Below are positions 26,980-36,126 of a stretch of 57,519 nt of DNA, one piece after another (within the stretch, counting starts at the first letter, position 1; every line of letters begins with the position of its first letter). This DNA comes from Rhodospirillales bacterium URHD0017 (GTDB taxonomy: Bacteria > Pseudomonadota > Alphaproteobacteria > Reyranellales > Reyranellaceae), in contig FODP01000005.1 in assembly GCA_900110395.1 (NCBI GenBank), positions 1-57,519 of the forward strand, given 5' to 3'. Both the position numbers and the translations under genes were made by a program. Below the pieces are notes generated by a model, which was not told the origin of the DNA, ran no database searches, and worked only from the letters and a program-made list of their open reading frames with translations.

Positions 26980-28266
26980 CTAGCGCTTGAGCTCCGCGAT
27001 CGCCTCGGTCCAGGCGCCGATCGTGTGGTCGATGTCGGCGCGGGTATGAGCAAGGCTGACGTAATACTTGCTCTCGCCCTTCATGATGCCGCGGGCGCGT
27101 AAAAGCTGGTTGAAGCGCGTGGCGATCGCCTTGTCGCCCTTCAGCGTGTCGCGATAGTCCTTGATTGGCTGGTCGGTGAAGACGACGTCGAACAAGGGCG
27201 GCTCGCCGATCACCTGCGCCGGGATGCCGGCCTTCTTCAAAAGCCCGTCGAGCGCGCCCATCAGCTCGCGGCCGGTGGCGAAGACCTGCTCGTAAGCGCC
27301 CGGCCGCTTCAGGATCTCGAGCGTCGCCAGGCCTGCCACCGCGGCCACCGGATTGCCCGACAGGGTGCCGACCTGGAAGATGAAATCCTCGTCGGTCATG
27401 GCCAGCCGGTCGAAGTGCTTCATGATGTCGGCGCGGCCGGCGATGGCGGCCAGCGCAAAGCCGCCGCCCACGATCTTGCCCAGGCTGCAGAGGTCGGGCG
27501 TGACGCCGTAATACTCCTGCGCCCCGCCATAGGCGAAGCGGAAGCCGGTCACGACCTCGTCGAAGATGAGCGGAATGCCGTGCTTATGGGTCACGTCGCG
27601 CAGGGCCTGGAGGAAGCCGGGCTTGGGCGGGATCAGGCGCTGGAACGGCTCGATGATGACGCCGGCCAGTTCGTCCTTCTGCTCCTCGATCAGGCTTTCC
27701 ACCATGTCGATGTCGTTGAAGGCCGCCACCAGCATCTCGTCGGCCACCGACTTCGGGATGCCGGCGGAATCGGGTGTCGGCCGCGGAAAATTGCCCGGCC
27801 GCTTGGGCGCCAGCGACATCAGCGCATAGTCGCTCATGCCGTGATAGCCGCCCTCGAACTTCAGGATCTTGTCGCGCTTCCTGAAGGCGCGGACGGCGCG
27901 CATGGCATAGAGATCGGCCTCCGTGCCCGAGCAGACGAAGCGCACTTGATCCGCGCAGGGCACGGCATCGCAGATCGCCTCGGCGAGCGCGATGCCGTGG
28001 CGGTTGTTGCCGAAGAAGGTGGTGCCGAGCGGCACCTGCTCCTGCACCGCCGCCGTCACCTCGGGATGGGCGTGGCCGACGAACATCGGCCCCGAGCCCA
28101 GCAGGTAGTCGACATATTCGCGGCCGGCCTCGTCCCAGATGCGGCCGCCCTTGCCTTCCTTCAACACCACTTCGGCCGGCATGTTGCCGAAGCTGCCGCC
28201 CGGCAGGACACGCTTGGCCTGCTCGACGAGATCGCTGGTGGGATCGAGGACGGTCTGGGCGCTCAT
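26980..28266 (-). CDS. Class III PLP aminotransferase, glutamate-1-semialdehyde aminomutase-like
   Basis: 428 residues. The PLP-binding lysine is K264 in CSLGKIVGGGF, with the cofactor aspartate D236 in IFDEVVTGFR; phosphate-binding CSGTEAD at 112-118 and FEGGYHG at 137-143 fit the HemL-like branch. The true HemL is shorter in its loops and usually monocistronic; catabolic omega- and beta-aminotransferases of this branch look the same, so I do not assign the haem role. It is directly followed, one base apart, by the membrane protein at 25674-26978, and lies 83 bases downstream of the cupin gene. Confidence 0.88.
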   Translation of the reverse strand: MSAQTVLDPTSDLVEQAKRVLPGGSFGNMPAEVVLKEGKGGRIWDEAGREYVDYLLGSGPMFVGHAHPEVTAAVQEQVPLGTTFFGNNRHGIALAEAICDAVPCADQVRFVCSGTEADLYAMRAVRAFRKRDKILKFEGGYHGMSDYALMSLAPKRPGNFPRPTPDSAGIPKSVADEMLVAAFNDIDMVESLIEEQKDELAGVIIEPFQRLIPPKPGFLQALRDVTHKHGIPLIFDEVVTGFRFAYGGAQEYYGVTPDLCSLGKIVGGGFALAAIAGRADIMKHFDRLAMTDEDFIFQVGTLSGNPVAAVAGLATLEILKRPGAYEQVFATGRELMGALDGLLKKAGIPAQVIGEPPLFDVVFTDQPIKDYRDTLKGDKAIATRFNQLLRARGIMKGESKYYVSLAHTRADIDHTIGAWTEAIAELKR

Positions 28267-28349
28267 TGTTCAATTCCTATCTGGCCACGGCTTGGCGCGA
28301 TCATGCATGAGGTAAGCCAGAGGCGCGTTGGACCCGGCTCAAAATTTTC

Positions 28350-28700
28350 TCACTCGATCGGCACGAAGATCGAATGGCGCATCTTGCTGTTCACCGCCTT
28401 GGAAAAATGGCCCTTGCCGGTCGTGTCCTCGACCAGCAGCACCTCGCCGGCGCCGATGATGCGCGTCTCGCCGTCGCTCGCCTGGATGCTGACGCCGCCG
28501 TCGAGGTTGATGATGTACTGCCGGCGCGGCGCGGGGTGCCATTCGTAGTCGTAGGTACCCGGTGTCTCGCGAAAGATGATGCCGGTCGCCGGGAAGGTCG
28601 CCGAGGTCTTGCCGCCGCGGCCCTCGTGTTTCCATTCGACCTCGATGTCGCGGAAATGCGTCTCGCCCTTGTCGTCGACATAGAGATTGTGGATGCGCAT
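28350..28700 (-). CDS. Small cupin protein
   Basis: 116 residues forming one double-stranded beta-helix: WHPAPRRQYIINLDGGVSIQASDGETRIIGAGEVLLVED corresponds to the cupin core with the metal-binding His in YEWHPA. Such single-domain cupins often bind a small acid or act as sugar isomerases. ATG 28700 faces the HAD gene start at 28749, so the 48 bases between are a shared divergent promoter region. It is upstream of the class III aminotransferase on the same strand and may be its co-transcribed partner. Confidence 0.8.
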   Translation of the reverse strand: MRIHNLYVDDKGETHFRDIEVEWKHEGRGGKTSATFPATGIIFRETPGTYDYEWHPAPRRQYIINLDGGVSIQASDGETRIIGAGEVLLVEDTTGKGHFSKAVNSKMRHSIFVPIE

Positions 28701-28748
28701 GAGTATTCTCCGGCTTGTCGTTTCCCGGGACGAGCTTAGAACGAAAGC

Positions 28749-29414
28749 ATGCTCAAGAAACCCGTCGAGGCCGTTCTTTTCGACATGGATGGCCTGCTGC
28801 TCGATACCGAGGCGATCTACATCGAGGCCATACAGGTCGCGGCGCGCAGGCTCGGCTACCCCGACATGCCGCTCGATCTGTGCCATTCGACGGCCGGCGT
28901 GACGGGTCCGGTGCGCAACAGCATGATCGCGGCGCACTACGGCGAGGGCTTCAGCATCGATGCGTTCCGCGAGCACTTCTCTGTACACGTGCGCCACCTG
29001 ACGCAGGCCGGCATTCCGCTGAAGCCGGGCGTCGTGGAGCTGCTGGACTTCCTGAGCGGTCGCGGGCTGCCGCTCGCCGTCGCGACCTCGGCCAGGCGCC
29101 CCACGGCGGAGAACCATCTCGGCAAGGCGGGCCTGCTCGGCCGCTTCTCGGCGCTGGCCACGCGCGACGACGTCGAGCGCACCAAGCCCCATCCCGACGT
29201 CTATCTCGAGGCGGCGCGTCGGCTGGACGTGGCGCCCGAGCACTGCATCGCCTTCGAGGACTCCAATGTCGGCCTGGAAGCGGCGCACGCCGCCGGCACC
29301 ATGGCCTTCATGGTGCCCGACCTGGTGCAGCCCCTGCCGGAGAGCCGCGCGCGCTGCCTGCAGGTCGTGCCCGACCTGCACGCGGCGTTACGGCTGCTAC
29401 GCGAGCATCTCTAG
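28749..29414 (+). CDS. HAD-superfamily phosphatase (first tandem copy)
   Basis: 221 residues, beta-phosphoglucomutase/Gph-like HAD. Nucleophile D12 and acid D14 in FDMDGLLLDTE, Thr/Ser at 113-114 (VATSA), K146 in TKPHPD, and E170-D171 in FEDSNVG. An alpha-helical cap lies between residues 20 and 95. It would remove phosphate from a small phospho-sugar or similar metabolite; the substrate is unknown. The next gene, 14 bases later, is a close paralogue. Confidence 0.9.
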   Translation: MLKKPVEAVLFDMDGLLLDTEAIYIEAIQVAARRLGYPDMPLDLCHSTAGVTGPVRNSMIAAHYGEGFSIDAFREHFSVHVRHLTQAGIPLKPGVVELLDFLSGRGLPLAVATSARRPTAENHLGKAGLLGRFSALATRDDVERTKPHPDVYLEAARRLDVAPEHCIAFEDSNVGLEAAHAAGTMAFMVPDLVQPLPESRARCLQVVPDLHAALRLLREHL

Positions 29415-29428
29415 ACCAGAAGGACGCC

Positions 29429-30091
29429 ATGCTCAGAAATCCCGTCGAGGCCGTCCTTTTCGACATGGATGGCCTGCTGCTCGACACCGAGGTGATCTAC
29501 ATCGAGGCCATGCAGCAGGCCGCCCGTTCGCTCAGCCGCGAGATGGCCCTCGATTTCTGCCATTCCATGGTCGGCGTGCCGGAACAGGAGTGCAGCCTCA
29601 TGATCGAGGCCTACTACGGCGACGGCTTCAGCATCGAGGAGTTCCGCGGGCGGTTCTACGGGCTGCTGCGCGGCCTGCTCGAGGCCGGGATTCCGGTGAA
29701 GCCCGGCGTCGTCGAGCTGCTCGACTTTCTCGCCAACCGCGGCCTGCCGCTCGCCGTGGCGACGTCGTCCGCACGCAAGACGGCCGAGCGTCATCTCGGC
29801 CATGCCGGCCTGCTCGACCGCTTTACCGCGCTGGCGACGCGAGACGACGTCGAACGCCCCAAGCCGCATCCCGACATCTATCTCGAGGCGGCGCGCCGGC
29901 TCGGCGTGCCCCCCGAACGCTGCATCGCCTTCGAGGATTCCAACCTCGGCCTGGCGGCGGCACATGCCGCCGGCACCATGGCCTTCATGGTGCCCGACCT
30001 GCTGCAGCCCCTGCCCGAGACGCGGGCCAGGTGCCTCGATGTGCTCCCCGACCTGCACGCCGCGCTGAAGCTGCTGCGCCAGCACCTCTAG
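29429..30091 (+). CDS. HAD-superfamily phosphatase (second tandem copy)
   Basis: 220 residues, same motif set as its neighbour: FDMDGLLLDTE, ATSSARKTAE, PKPHPDIYLEAARRLG, FEDSNLGLAAAHAAGTMAFMVPDL. The two copies are largely identical outside the cap, where residues about 28-85 differ (LSREMALDFCHSMVG against LGYPDMPLDLCHSTAG). The cap decides substrate choice in this family, so the copies may have diverged in substrate. AGAAGGA precedes ATG 29429. It ends 18 bases from the convergent SDR gene. Confidence 0.9.
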   Translation: MLRNPVEAVLFDMDGLLLDTEVIYIEAMQQAARSLSREMALDFCHSMVGVPEQECSLMIEAYYGDGFSIEEFRGRFYGLLRGLLEAGIPVKPGVVELLDFLANRGLPLAVATSSARKTAERHLGHAGLLDRFTALATRDDVERPKPHPDIYLEAARRLGVPPERCIAFEDSNLGLAAAHAAGTMAFMVPDLLQPLPETRARCLDVLPDLHAALKLLRQHL

Positions 30092-30109
30092 CTAGTGGCG
30101 CGCCCCCAG

Positions 30110-30811
30110 CTAGAATTTCTCGACCCACGGCCGGACCTCGATCTCCCAGCTCCAGGCGCTGCGGTGCTGCATCAGGGTGGCCCAGTAGGTCTCGGCGATG
30201 GCGTCGGGGTCGAGCAGGCTGTCGGGCGCGTTGTCCGGCACCGGCCGGGCCGCCGCTCGGATGCCGCCGTCGATCACGAAATGGGCGACATGGATGCCCT
30301 TGGGCGACAGCTCGCGCGCCATCGATTGGGCGAGGCCACGCAGCGCGAACTTGCCCATGGCGAAGGTGGCCGAGAGCGCGAAGCCCTTCACGCCCGCCGT
30401 GGCGCCGGTCAGGAAGATGGCGCCGTGCGACTTGGGCAGCATGCGCTTGGCCGCCTGCTGGGAGACCAGGAAGCCGCCGAAGGCGCTGATCTCCATGGCG
30501 CGTTTCACGTCGTCCGGGGCGAGGTCGACCAGCGGACCGCGCACGCGATTGCTCGCATTGTAGACCACGACGTCGGGCGTGCGGCCCTTGGCATCGAGGG
30601 CCGCGAACAGGCCGGCAACTTCCTTCGGATCGGCCGCGTTGCAGGCATGGGCCTCGGCGCCGGTTTCCTTGGTGAGCGCGGCGAGCTTGTCGGTCTGGCG
30701 GGCGGCCACTGTCACGGCCAGTCCCTGTTTGGCGAACAGGCGGGCCAGCGAGGCGCTGAGGCCGGGGCCGGTGCCGACGATCAACGCAGAGCGGTATTCA
30801 GGCTTTTGCAT
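30110..30811 (-). CDS. SDR-fold protein without the usual catalytic Ser and Tyr
   Basis: 233 residues. The Rossmann glycine motif is GTGPGLSASLA (13-17), the NNAG strand reads YNASN, and the helix ARELSPKGIHVAHFVIDGGI is typical. At the position of the catalytic Tyr of Y-x-x-x-K there is F150 (ATFAMGK, K154 kept), and 13 residues earlier, where Ser is expected, there is Ala (LTGATAG). I recall a subfamily with F-A-x-x-K, so this may be a shared trait rather than decay; the codons are normal and the frame is intact. NADP binding is likely, oxidoreductase chemistry is doubtful. It is divergent from the FrnE-like gene. Confidence 0.85.
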   Translation of the reverse strand: MQKPEYRSALIVGTGPGLSASLARLFAKQGLAVTVAARQTDKLAALTKETGAEAHACNAADPKEVAGLFAALDAKGRTPDVVVYNASNRVRGPLVDLAPDDVKRAMEISAFGGFLVSQQAAKRMLPKSHGAIFLTGATAGVKGFALSATFAMGKFALRGLAQSMARELSPKGIHVAHFVIDGGIRAAARPVPDNAPDSLLDPDAIAETYWATLMQHRSAWSWEIEVRPWVEKF

Positions 30812-30877
30812 AGGGTCTCCTCGTTGCCGGGGAATCCCCGCAGGTATAGGCTTCTGCGACTAGGGAAGGAAACAACC

Positions 30878-31549
30878 ATGGACCAGGCAAAGCCGGTCGG
30901 CCGCATCGACGTCATCTCCGACGCGATCTGCCCATGGTGCTACATCGGCAAGCGCCATCTCGAGCAAGCTCTCGCCATCCTCGACAAGCAGGGCCTGCAC
31001 TTCACCGTCGCCTGGCATCCCTTCCAGCTCAATCCCGACATGCCGCGCGAGGGCGTCGACCGCGCCCAGTATCGCCTCGCCAAGTTCGGCAGCGCCGAGC
31101 GCTCGCGCCAGCTCGACGAGCGCATCACCGAAACCGCCACCACCGTCGGCCTGGAGTTCCACCTCGACAAGCTGACGCGCACGCCCAACACGCTCGACGC
31201 CCATCGCCTGATCCGGCTGGCCGGCCAGAAGGGCGTGCAGGACGGCGTCGTCGAGGCGCTGTTCGAGGGTTATTTCTGTGACGGCGCCGACATCGGCAAC
31301 GCCGACGTGCTGACCCGCCTCGGCGTCGAGGGCGGACTGGAGAGCGACGACATCGCGGCAATGCTGGCGAGCGACGCTGGCCTCAAGGAAGTCACCGCCG
31401 CCGACCGCATGGCGCGCAATGCCGGCATCCAGGGCGTGCCGAGCTTCGCCCTGCAGGGCCACGTGCTGTTCTCCGGCGCCGTACCGGCCGAGGAGATGTC
31501 CCAGGCCTTCCGCCGGGCGTGGGAGATTTTGAAGAACAGGGCAGCGTAA
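30878..31549 (+). CDS. DsbA-family thioredoxin-fold protein, FrnE-like
   Basis: 223 residues with C18-P19-W20-C21 at the end of the first strand (VISDAICPWCYIGKRHLEQA), an inserted helical domain, and the cis-proline loop GVPSFALQG near 190. This is the FrnE/2-hydroxychromene-2-carboxylate isomerase branch. There is no signal peptide, so it acts in the cytoplasm, probably as a disulfide oxidoreductase or GSH-linked isomerase. GGAAGGA precedes ATG 30878. The 66 bases between it and the SDR gene would hold both promoters. Confidence 0.88.
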   Translation: MDQAKPVGRIDVISDAICPWCYIGKRHLEQALAILDKQGLHFTVAWHPFQLNPDMPREGVDRAQYRLAKFGSAERSRQLDERITETATTVGLEFHLDKLTRTPNTLDAHRLIRLAGQKGVQDGVVEALFEGYFCDGADIGNADVLTRLGVEGGLESDDIAAMLASDAGLKEVTAADRMARNAGIQGVPSFALQGHVLFSGAVPAEEMSQAFRRAWEILKNRAA

Positions 31550-31555
31550 AAAGAT

Positions 31556-31676
31556 CGTCATCCCGAGCGAGGCGGCCCGGAGGGCTGCGTAGTCGAGGGA
31601 CCTCGTCTTGTCGACACATCGACAGAACAGGTCCCTCCACTGCGCCTCGCTGCGCTCGGCTCCGGTCGGGATGACG
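31556..31676. repeat. MITE-like inverted-repeat element between convergent genes
   Basis: CGTCATCCCGA at 31556-31566 is perfectly matched in reverse by TCGGGATGACG at 31666-31676, and inside lies GAGGGACCT...AGGTCCCTC. The whole 121-base unit fills the space between the FrnE-like gene and the asmA-like gene. Units beginning GTCATCCCGA are frequent between genes in alphaproteobacteria (from memory). No open frame lies in it. It may be a small non-autonomous mobile element or a bidirectional transcript end. Confidence 0.65.
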
Positions 31677-31680
31677 GTTG

Positions 31681-34600
31681 TCAGTTCCCGCCGCGCGTCG
31701 TCATGGTCGGCGACGAGACCGGCCCCTTCACCGTGACGACATAGTCCGCCGGCCCTCGCCGGCCGGTGTCGAGCGCGATGGTCGTGTCGGTGGTCGCCGC
31801 CGCCAGGTTGGTGCGGCTGGTGATCTGGGCAACGGCGTTCTGTCCTTGAACCGTGTGATTGTTGAGCGACACCGTGCCATTGGCGATCGCGACCTCGCCG
31901 GCGATGTTGCTCTGATGGTTGACGAAGGCCGACAGCGCGGCCGAGCCGAACCCCATCTCGGTGCTGAAGATGCTGCCGACCCCCGTGGCGAATGACGCGA
32001 GACCGAGCGAGCCCTTGGCCACGGTGGGATAGAGCGCGCCGCTCACCTGGCCGCGACCGGTCAGTGAATCGCGGATCTCCTCGGTCGTGCGGCCGCTGCC
32101 CTGCACGGAGATGTCCATGACGTTGATCTTGCCGTCGACCGCCACCGTCAAATTGTCGTTGCCGAAGCTGTTGGTGCCGGCCGTGCCGCGCAACATCTCG
32201 CCGAAATAGATGCCCTGCAGGCTGCCCTTGAGGTCGACGGCCAGCGTGTTCTTGGCAGCGTCGAGCGTGCCGCTGAAGTCGACGGCTCCGCCATAGAACT
32301 GGCCGGTGAGCTTGGAGATCGTGGCTATGCCGCCGCGCAGCGTCGCCTCCAGATCGGCATAGGCGATCTTGAGCGAGGCGACCTCGACGGCGCTGGTTTC
32401 GAGTTTCACGGTGGCATCGAAGGCGCGAAAGCCGGCGAGATCGATCGGCTTGCCGGTCGTCGCGCGCGGCGCCTGCGGTGCCGGAGTCGGCACCGCCGCC
32501 GGCGGTCCCGTCGACACGCCGAGCCAGTGATCGAGATCGAGCGTGCCGGGCACCCGGAGATTGACGTTGATGTTGAGCCGGTTGCCCAGGGTGGCATCGA
32601 CATGCCCGTTCATGGCCGTGCCGAAGGCCGTCAGGCTGCCGTCGAAGGCCGCGCGCTGGCTGTCGCCTTTCAGGGCGCCGGCTGCCGCAAGGGCGCCAAT
32701 GCCCGCGGCCGACTGGCTCTGCAGATTGAAGGTGGGAAAATCGAAGCGGATGTTGCCGCCGAGCGCCATCGCTCCGGTGACGCGCACGGTGCTGCCGAGC
32801 GCTGTCGCACTGACGTTGCGCAACGAAAGCGCGTTCGACGTGCCGACCACGCCGCCGCCGAACGACAGCGCACCGATCTTGTCCGGGATGGGCTTGGGCA
32901 GGCCGGCATAGGCCATCACCTTGTCGGCATCGGGCAGCGTGGCGTTGACGGTGAGGTCGTAGCGAGGCGCGGTGGCCAAATCGGTCACCGATCCCTTCAC
33001 GTCCGCCTTGGCGCCCAAAAGATCGGCGACCTTGAAGGTATTCACCTTCAGAAGGTTGCCCTGCACCGAGGCGTCAGCCTCGACGCCGCCTGCGACCTGC
33101 TTGCGGAAAGTGAGCTTGGCCACCTTGGCCTTGAGCGCGAAGAGCGGCGTCGCGGGATCCGGCGGCGGCGGCGCGGCAGGAATGAGCGTCGCGATCGCGA
33201 CCGACGCGCCAGCCGCCGACGGCGTCGCCGCATTGCCGACCAGCGGCGTCAGGGGCGTGCTCGGTGCCATTGCCGGCGCTGCCGGCAGATAGCCGTCGAG
33301 ATCGAAGGCCTCGGCCTGAAGCGTCGCCGAGAGCGCGAGCGGCGTGGCGAAAGTCACGCCGCCGCTCCCCGTCGCGCGCTGGCCGTCGAGGTCGGCCACC
33401 AGATCGGCGATCTGCACGCCGTTGGCCGTCGCGGCGAGCCTGCCCTTGAGATCGAGCCGTTGCAGCTTGTCCGCCGGCACGCCGGAGGGAGTTATATCGA
33501 GCCACGCCAAGGTCTCGCGCATCCGCGGTCCCGTGACGCTGAGCGCGCCGTTCGGCTGAGCCGTCGCCTCGACGCGCATGTCGCCCGGCAGCACGGCCTT
33601 GAGCTGCGGCACCGTGATCACGCCCTTGTGGATCTCGACCGCCACGGCGAGATCGCGCACCGTGCCCTTGCGATAGACGACCTCCGCCACGTCGAGCGCC
33701 AGCGACACGTCCAGCGCCGCCGGGAACGGCGACAGCGAAGCGGGCTTGGGCGGCGCGGGTGTCTTGCCGGCGGGCTGGGCCGGCTGGAACGCACCCGGGC
33801 TGGCCAGCAGCGCCAGCCATTTCTCCAGATCGATCTTGGGGAGTGCCACCCGGCCCTTCAGCGACGGCGCGGCGCCCTGCTCGAAGGCCAGCGTGCCCGA
33901 CGCCGTCTCGGCACCCATCGCCATCTTGAAGTCGGTGATGGCGAGCCGCGTCGGCGTGAGCTCGATGCCGCCGTCGAACGTGAAGCGGCCGACCACCGAA
34001 GCGTCGAACTTGGGGCTCGCCTGGCCACCGGCCCGCACCACCGCGGCGATGAAGTCGGTCAGCACGCCGGTCGTCACGCCGAGGTGACCCTTCAACTCGC
34101 CCTTGGCGTTGAACTCGCTGATGGTTCCCTTGAAGTCGAGCTTGCCGCTCAGCACCTGCAGGGAAAAGGACAGGTCGTGGCCGTCGGCCTTGCGCTCGCT
34201 CATGCTGACCTCGAGCGACAGCGGCACGCCGTTCACCGTGGCATTGCCGGAAATCGTGAGCGGCCCCTGCAGCGAGCGGACCCGCGCCGTCGCGTCGACC
34301 CGCTCGGCCTTGATGGTCTGGTGCGTCTGCGGATTGGTGTAGCTCAGCGTGCCCTCGACGACCTTGAGCTCGCCAATCGCCAAGTGGAAACCCTCGGCGG
34401 GCGCGCCCTCGGGCTGGCTGGCGCCGGCGCCGGGCTTGAACTGCCAGTTCGGCACGCCGTCGGCATCGGTCTCGAGCACGATGGTCGGCTGGTAGAGCGT
34501 GAGCTGGCCGATCTCGACGGCGCCGCGCAACAGCGCCCACCACGACGGCGAAGCGCCGACCCAGCGCACGTCGACCATCTGGGCGCCTTCGGCCCCGGTC

Positions 34601-34833
34601 GCATTGGCGAAATGCACGCGCTGGGCGCTGACCCGCGGCACCGGCAGCATCCTGAGCCGCATCGCGCCTTCGATCACCAGCTCGCGGCCGGTCGCCTCCT
34701 TCACCGCCTGGACCAGGGCGGGCTTGTAGGCTTCGACGTCGACGAGCCAGGGCGCCGCGACGGCGGCAGCCAGCAGCGGGCCGAGCAGTGCGGCAACAGC
34801 CCACGCAATCCTTCTGCTCACGGACATGGCCAT
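31681..34833 (-). CDS. AsmA-family protein
   Basis: 1050 residues. One N-terminal membrane segment (RIAWAVAALLGPLLAAAVAAPWL) followed by the AsmA start VDVEAYKPALVQAVKEATGRELVIEGAM, a long beta-rich region, and the C-terminal AsmA_2 part (GKINVMDISVQGSGRTTEEIRDSLTGRGQVSGA). Proline/alanine-rich linkers at about residues 345-365 and 520-560 (AGKTPAPPKPAS, AAPPPPDPATP) separate blocks. AsmA-like proteins are periplasmic, bridge-like lipid-transfer scaffolds that influence outer-membrane composition. ATG 34833 is used; ATG 34827, two codons later, is equally possible. Single gene, divergent from the luciferase-like gene. Confidence 0.9.
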   Translation of the reverse strand: MAMSVSRRIAWAVAALLGPLLAAAVAAPWLVDVEAYKPALVQAVKEATGRELVIEGAMRLRMLPVPRVSAQRVHFANATGAEGAQMVDVRWVGASPSWWALLRGAVEIGQLTLYQPTIVLETDADGVPNWQFKPGAGASQPEGAPAEGFHLAIGELKVVEGTLSYTNPQTHQTIKAERVDATARVRSLQGPLTISGNATVNGVPLSLEVSMSERKADGHDLSFSLQVLSGKLDFKGTISEFNAKGELKGHLGVTTGVLTDFIAAVVRAGGQASPKFDASVVGRFTFDGGIELTPTRLAITDFKMAMGAETASGTLAFEQGAAPSLKGRVALPKIDLEKWLALLASPGAFQPAQPAGKTPAPPKPASLSPFPAALDVSLALDVAEVVYRKGTVRDLAVAVEIHKGVITVPQLKAVLPGDMRVEATAQPNGALSVTGPRMRETLAWLDITPSGVPADKLQRLDLKGRLAATANGVQIADLVADLDGQRATGSGGVTFATPLALSATLQAEAFDLDGYLPAAPAMAPSTPLTPLVGNAATPSAAGASVAIATLIPAAPPPPDPATPLFALKAKVAKLTFRKQVAGGVEADASVQGNLLKVNTFKVADLLGAKADVKGSVTDLATAPRYDLTVNATLPDADKVMAYAGLPKPIPDKIGALSFGGGVVGTSNALSLRNVSATALGSTVRVTGAMALGGNIRFDFPTFNLQSQSAAGIGALAAAGALKGDSQRAAFDGSLTAFGTAMNGHVDATLGNRLNINVNLRVPGTLDLDHWLGVSTGPPAAVPTPAPQAPRATTGKPIDLAGFRAFDATVKLETSAVEVASLKIAYADLEATLRGGIATISKLTGQFYGGAVDFSGTLDAAKNTLAVDLKGSLQGIYFGEMLRGTAGTNSFGNDNLTVAVDGKINVMDISVQGSGRTTEEIRDSLTGRGQVSGALYPTVAKGSLGLASFATGVGSIFSTEMGFGSAALSAFVNHQSNIAGEVAIANGTVSLNNHTVQGQNAVAQITSRTNLAAATTDTTIALDTGRRGPADYVVTVKGPVSSPTMTTRGGN

Positions 34834-35046
34834 CGCCTCGGAACAACGCGCGGCCGGCCGCTGGGATGCGGGCCAGCCGAACCGTCAACCTGCCGCACGC
34901 GACGATGGTCGTCTATTCCCCGCACCGCTCTCGACATCCATCAATCCGCCAAAATCATCAGGCGAACCGGCGGGCGACGCCGGCCGTACGGCGTCGGCAA
35001 AGCCTGCTAAACTTGCCGTCAAAGAAAACAGGTTCAGGGATGCGCG

Positions 35047-36126
35047 ATGGGAGACATTGCGTTCGGCTTTCAGGCCGCGCCGGCCAGCGACGTGCACAAG
35101 TCCGACCAGGCGCTGTATCGCGAGGTCATGGAGGATTGCGCGCTCGGCCGGAAGCTGGGCTACGATGCAGCCTGGCTGCTGGAGCACCATTTCAGCGACT
35201 ACTACCCGACGCCGAGCCCGCTCCTGTTCATGGCCCACATCGCCGCGGCCTTTCCCGACCTGTCGCTCGGCACCTCGGTGCTGGTGCTGCCGTGGTACCA
35301 CCCGCTCAGGCTGGCCGAGGAGATCGCCATGCTGAACGGCATGACGAGCGGCACCTTGCATCTCGGCATTGGCCGCGGCACGGCCAAGATGGAATACGAT
35401 GCCTACAACGTCGACATGAACGAGGCGCGGGCGCGCTTCGCCGAATGCTATCGCATCGTCGAGAAGGGCCTTTCAGGCGAGCCGTTCACCCATGACGGCC
35501 GCTTCTGGAAGATCGAGCGGCCGATCCGCCTCAGGCCCGAGCCGGGAGGGAAGAAGGTGCGCTTCTACGGCGCCATCGGCAGCCCGGCCAGCGCCGAGGT
35601 GATGGGCGACCTCGGCGTGGCGCCGATCTGCCTCTCGACCTTCCCCGACAAGCTTTTGACCAGGATCCTCGAGCGCTGGGCAGCGCGTGCCGGCGGCGCC
35701 CGGCGCGACGCCATCCTGCCGATCTCGGTGAAGATGTTCATCGCCGACAGCGACGAGGAGGCCCGCGCGCTCGGCCGTCGCTACTACCCGCCCTACTTCG
35801 ACCTGCAGTGCGCGCACTACGAGTCCGACGCCAACCCGTGGGCCGACATTCCCGAGTACCAGGATTTCAGCCGCATGTTCGCCAACCTGCGCAAGCTCAC
35901 CGATCCTGGCGAGCTCGGCCCGTTCATGGAGTCCAACCTGGTCGGCAGCCCGGCGACGATCTGCCGGCGCATCGACCAGCTCGCCGCTCTCGGCTTCAAC
36001 TACTTCATGGTGTCATGCGCCACGCCCGGCACGCCGATCGGGCTGCGCCAGCGCATGATGACTCGCTTTGCCGAGGAGGTTTGTCCGAAGTATTCGCAGT
36101 CGATGCGGCGCAAACATGCGGCCTGA
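35047..36126 (+). CDS. LLM-class flavin-dependent oxidoreductase (bacterial luciferase-like)
   Basis: 359 residues. The fold is a TIM barrel with N-terminal DIAFGFQ, ALGRKLGYDAAWLLEHHFSDYYPTPSPLLFMAHIAA, and the flavin/pyrophosphate loop LHLGIGRGTAKMEYDAYNVDMNEARARFAECYRIV. C-terminal LVGSPATICRRIDQLAALGFNYFMV is the typical group II ending. It would use FMNH2 and oxygen on an unknown organic substrate. AGGGA lies upstream of ATG 35047. Single gene; divergent from asmA-like across 213 bases with no recognised motif. Confidence 0.88.
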   Translation: MGDIAFGFQAAPASDVHKSDQALYREVMEDCALGRKLGYDAAWLLEHHFSDYYPTPSPLLFMAHIAAAFPDLSLGTSVLVLPWYHPLRLAEEIAMLNGMTSGTLHLGIGRGTAKMEYDAYNVDMNEARARFAECYRIVEKGLSGEPFTHDGRFWKIERPIRLRPEPGGKKVRFYGAIGSPASAEVMGDLGVAPICLSTFPDKLLTRILERWAARAGGARRDAILPISVKMFIADSDEEARALGRRYYPPYFDLQCAHYESDANPWADIPEYQDFSRMFANLRKLTDPGELGPFMESNLVGSPATICRRIDQLAALGFNYFMVSCATPGTPIGLRQRMMTRFAEEVCPKYSQSMRRKHAA

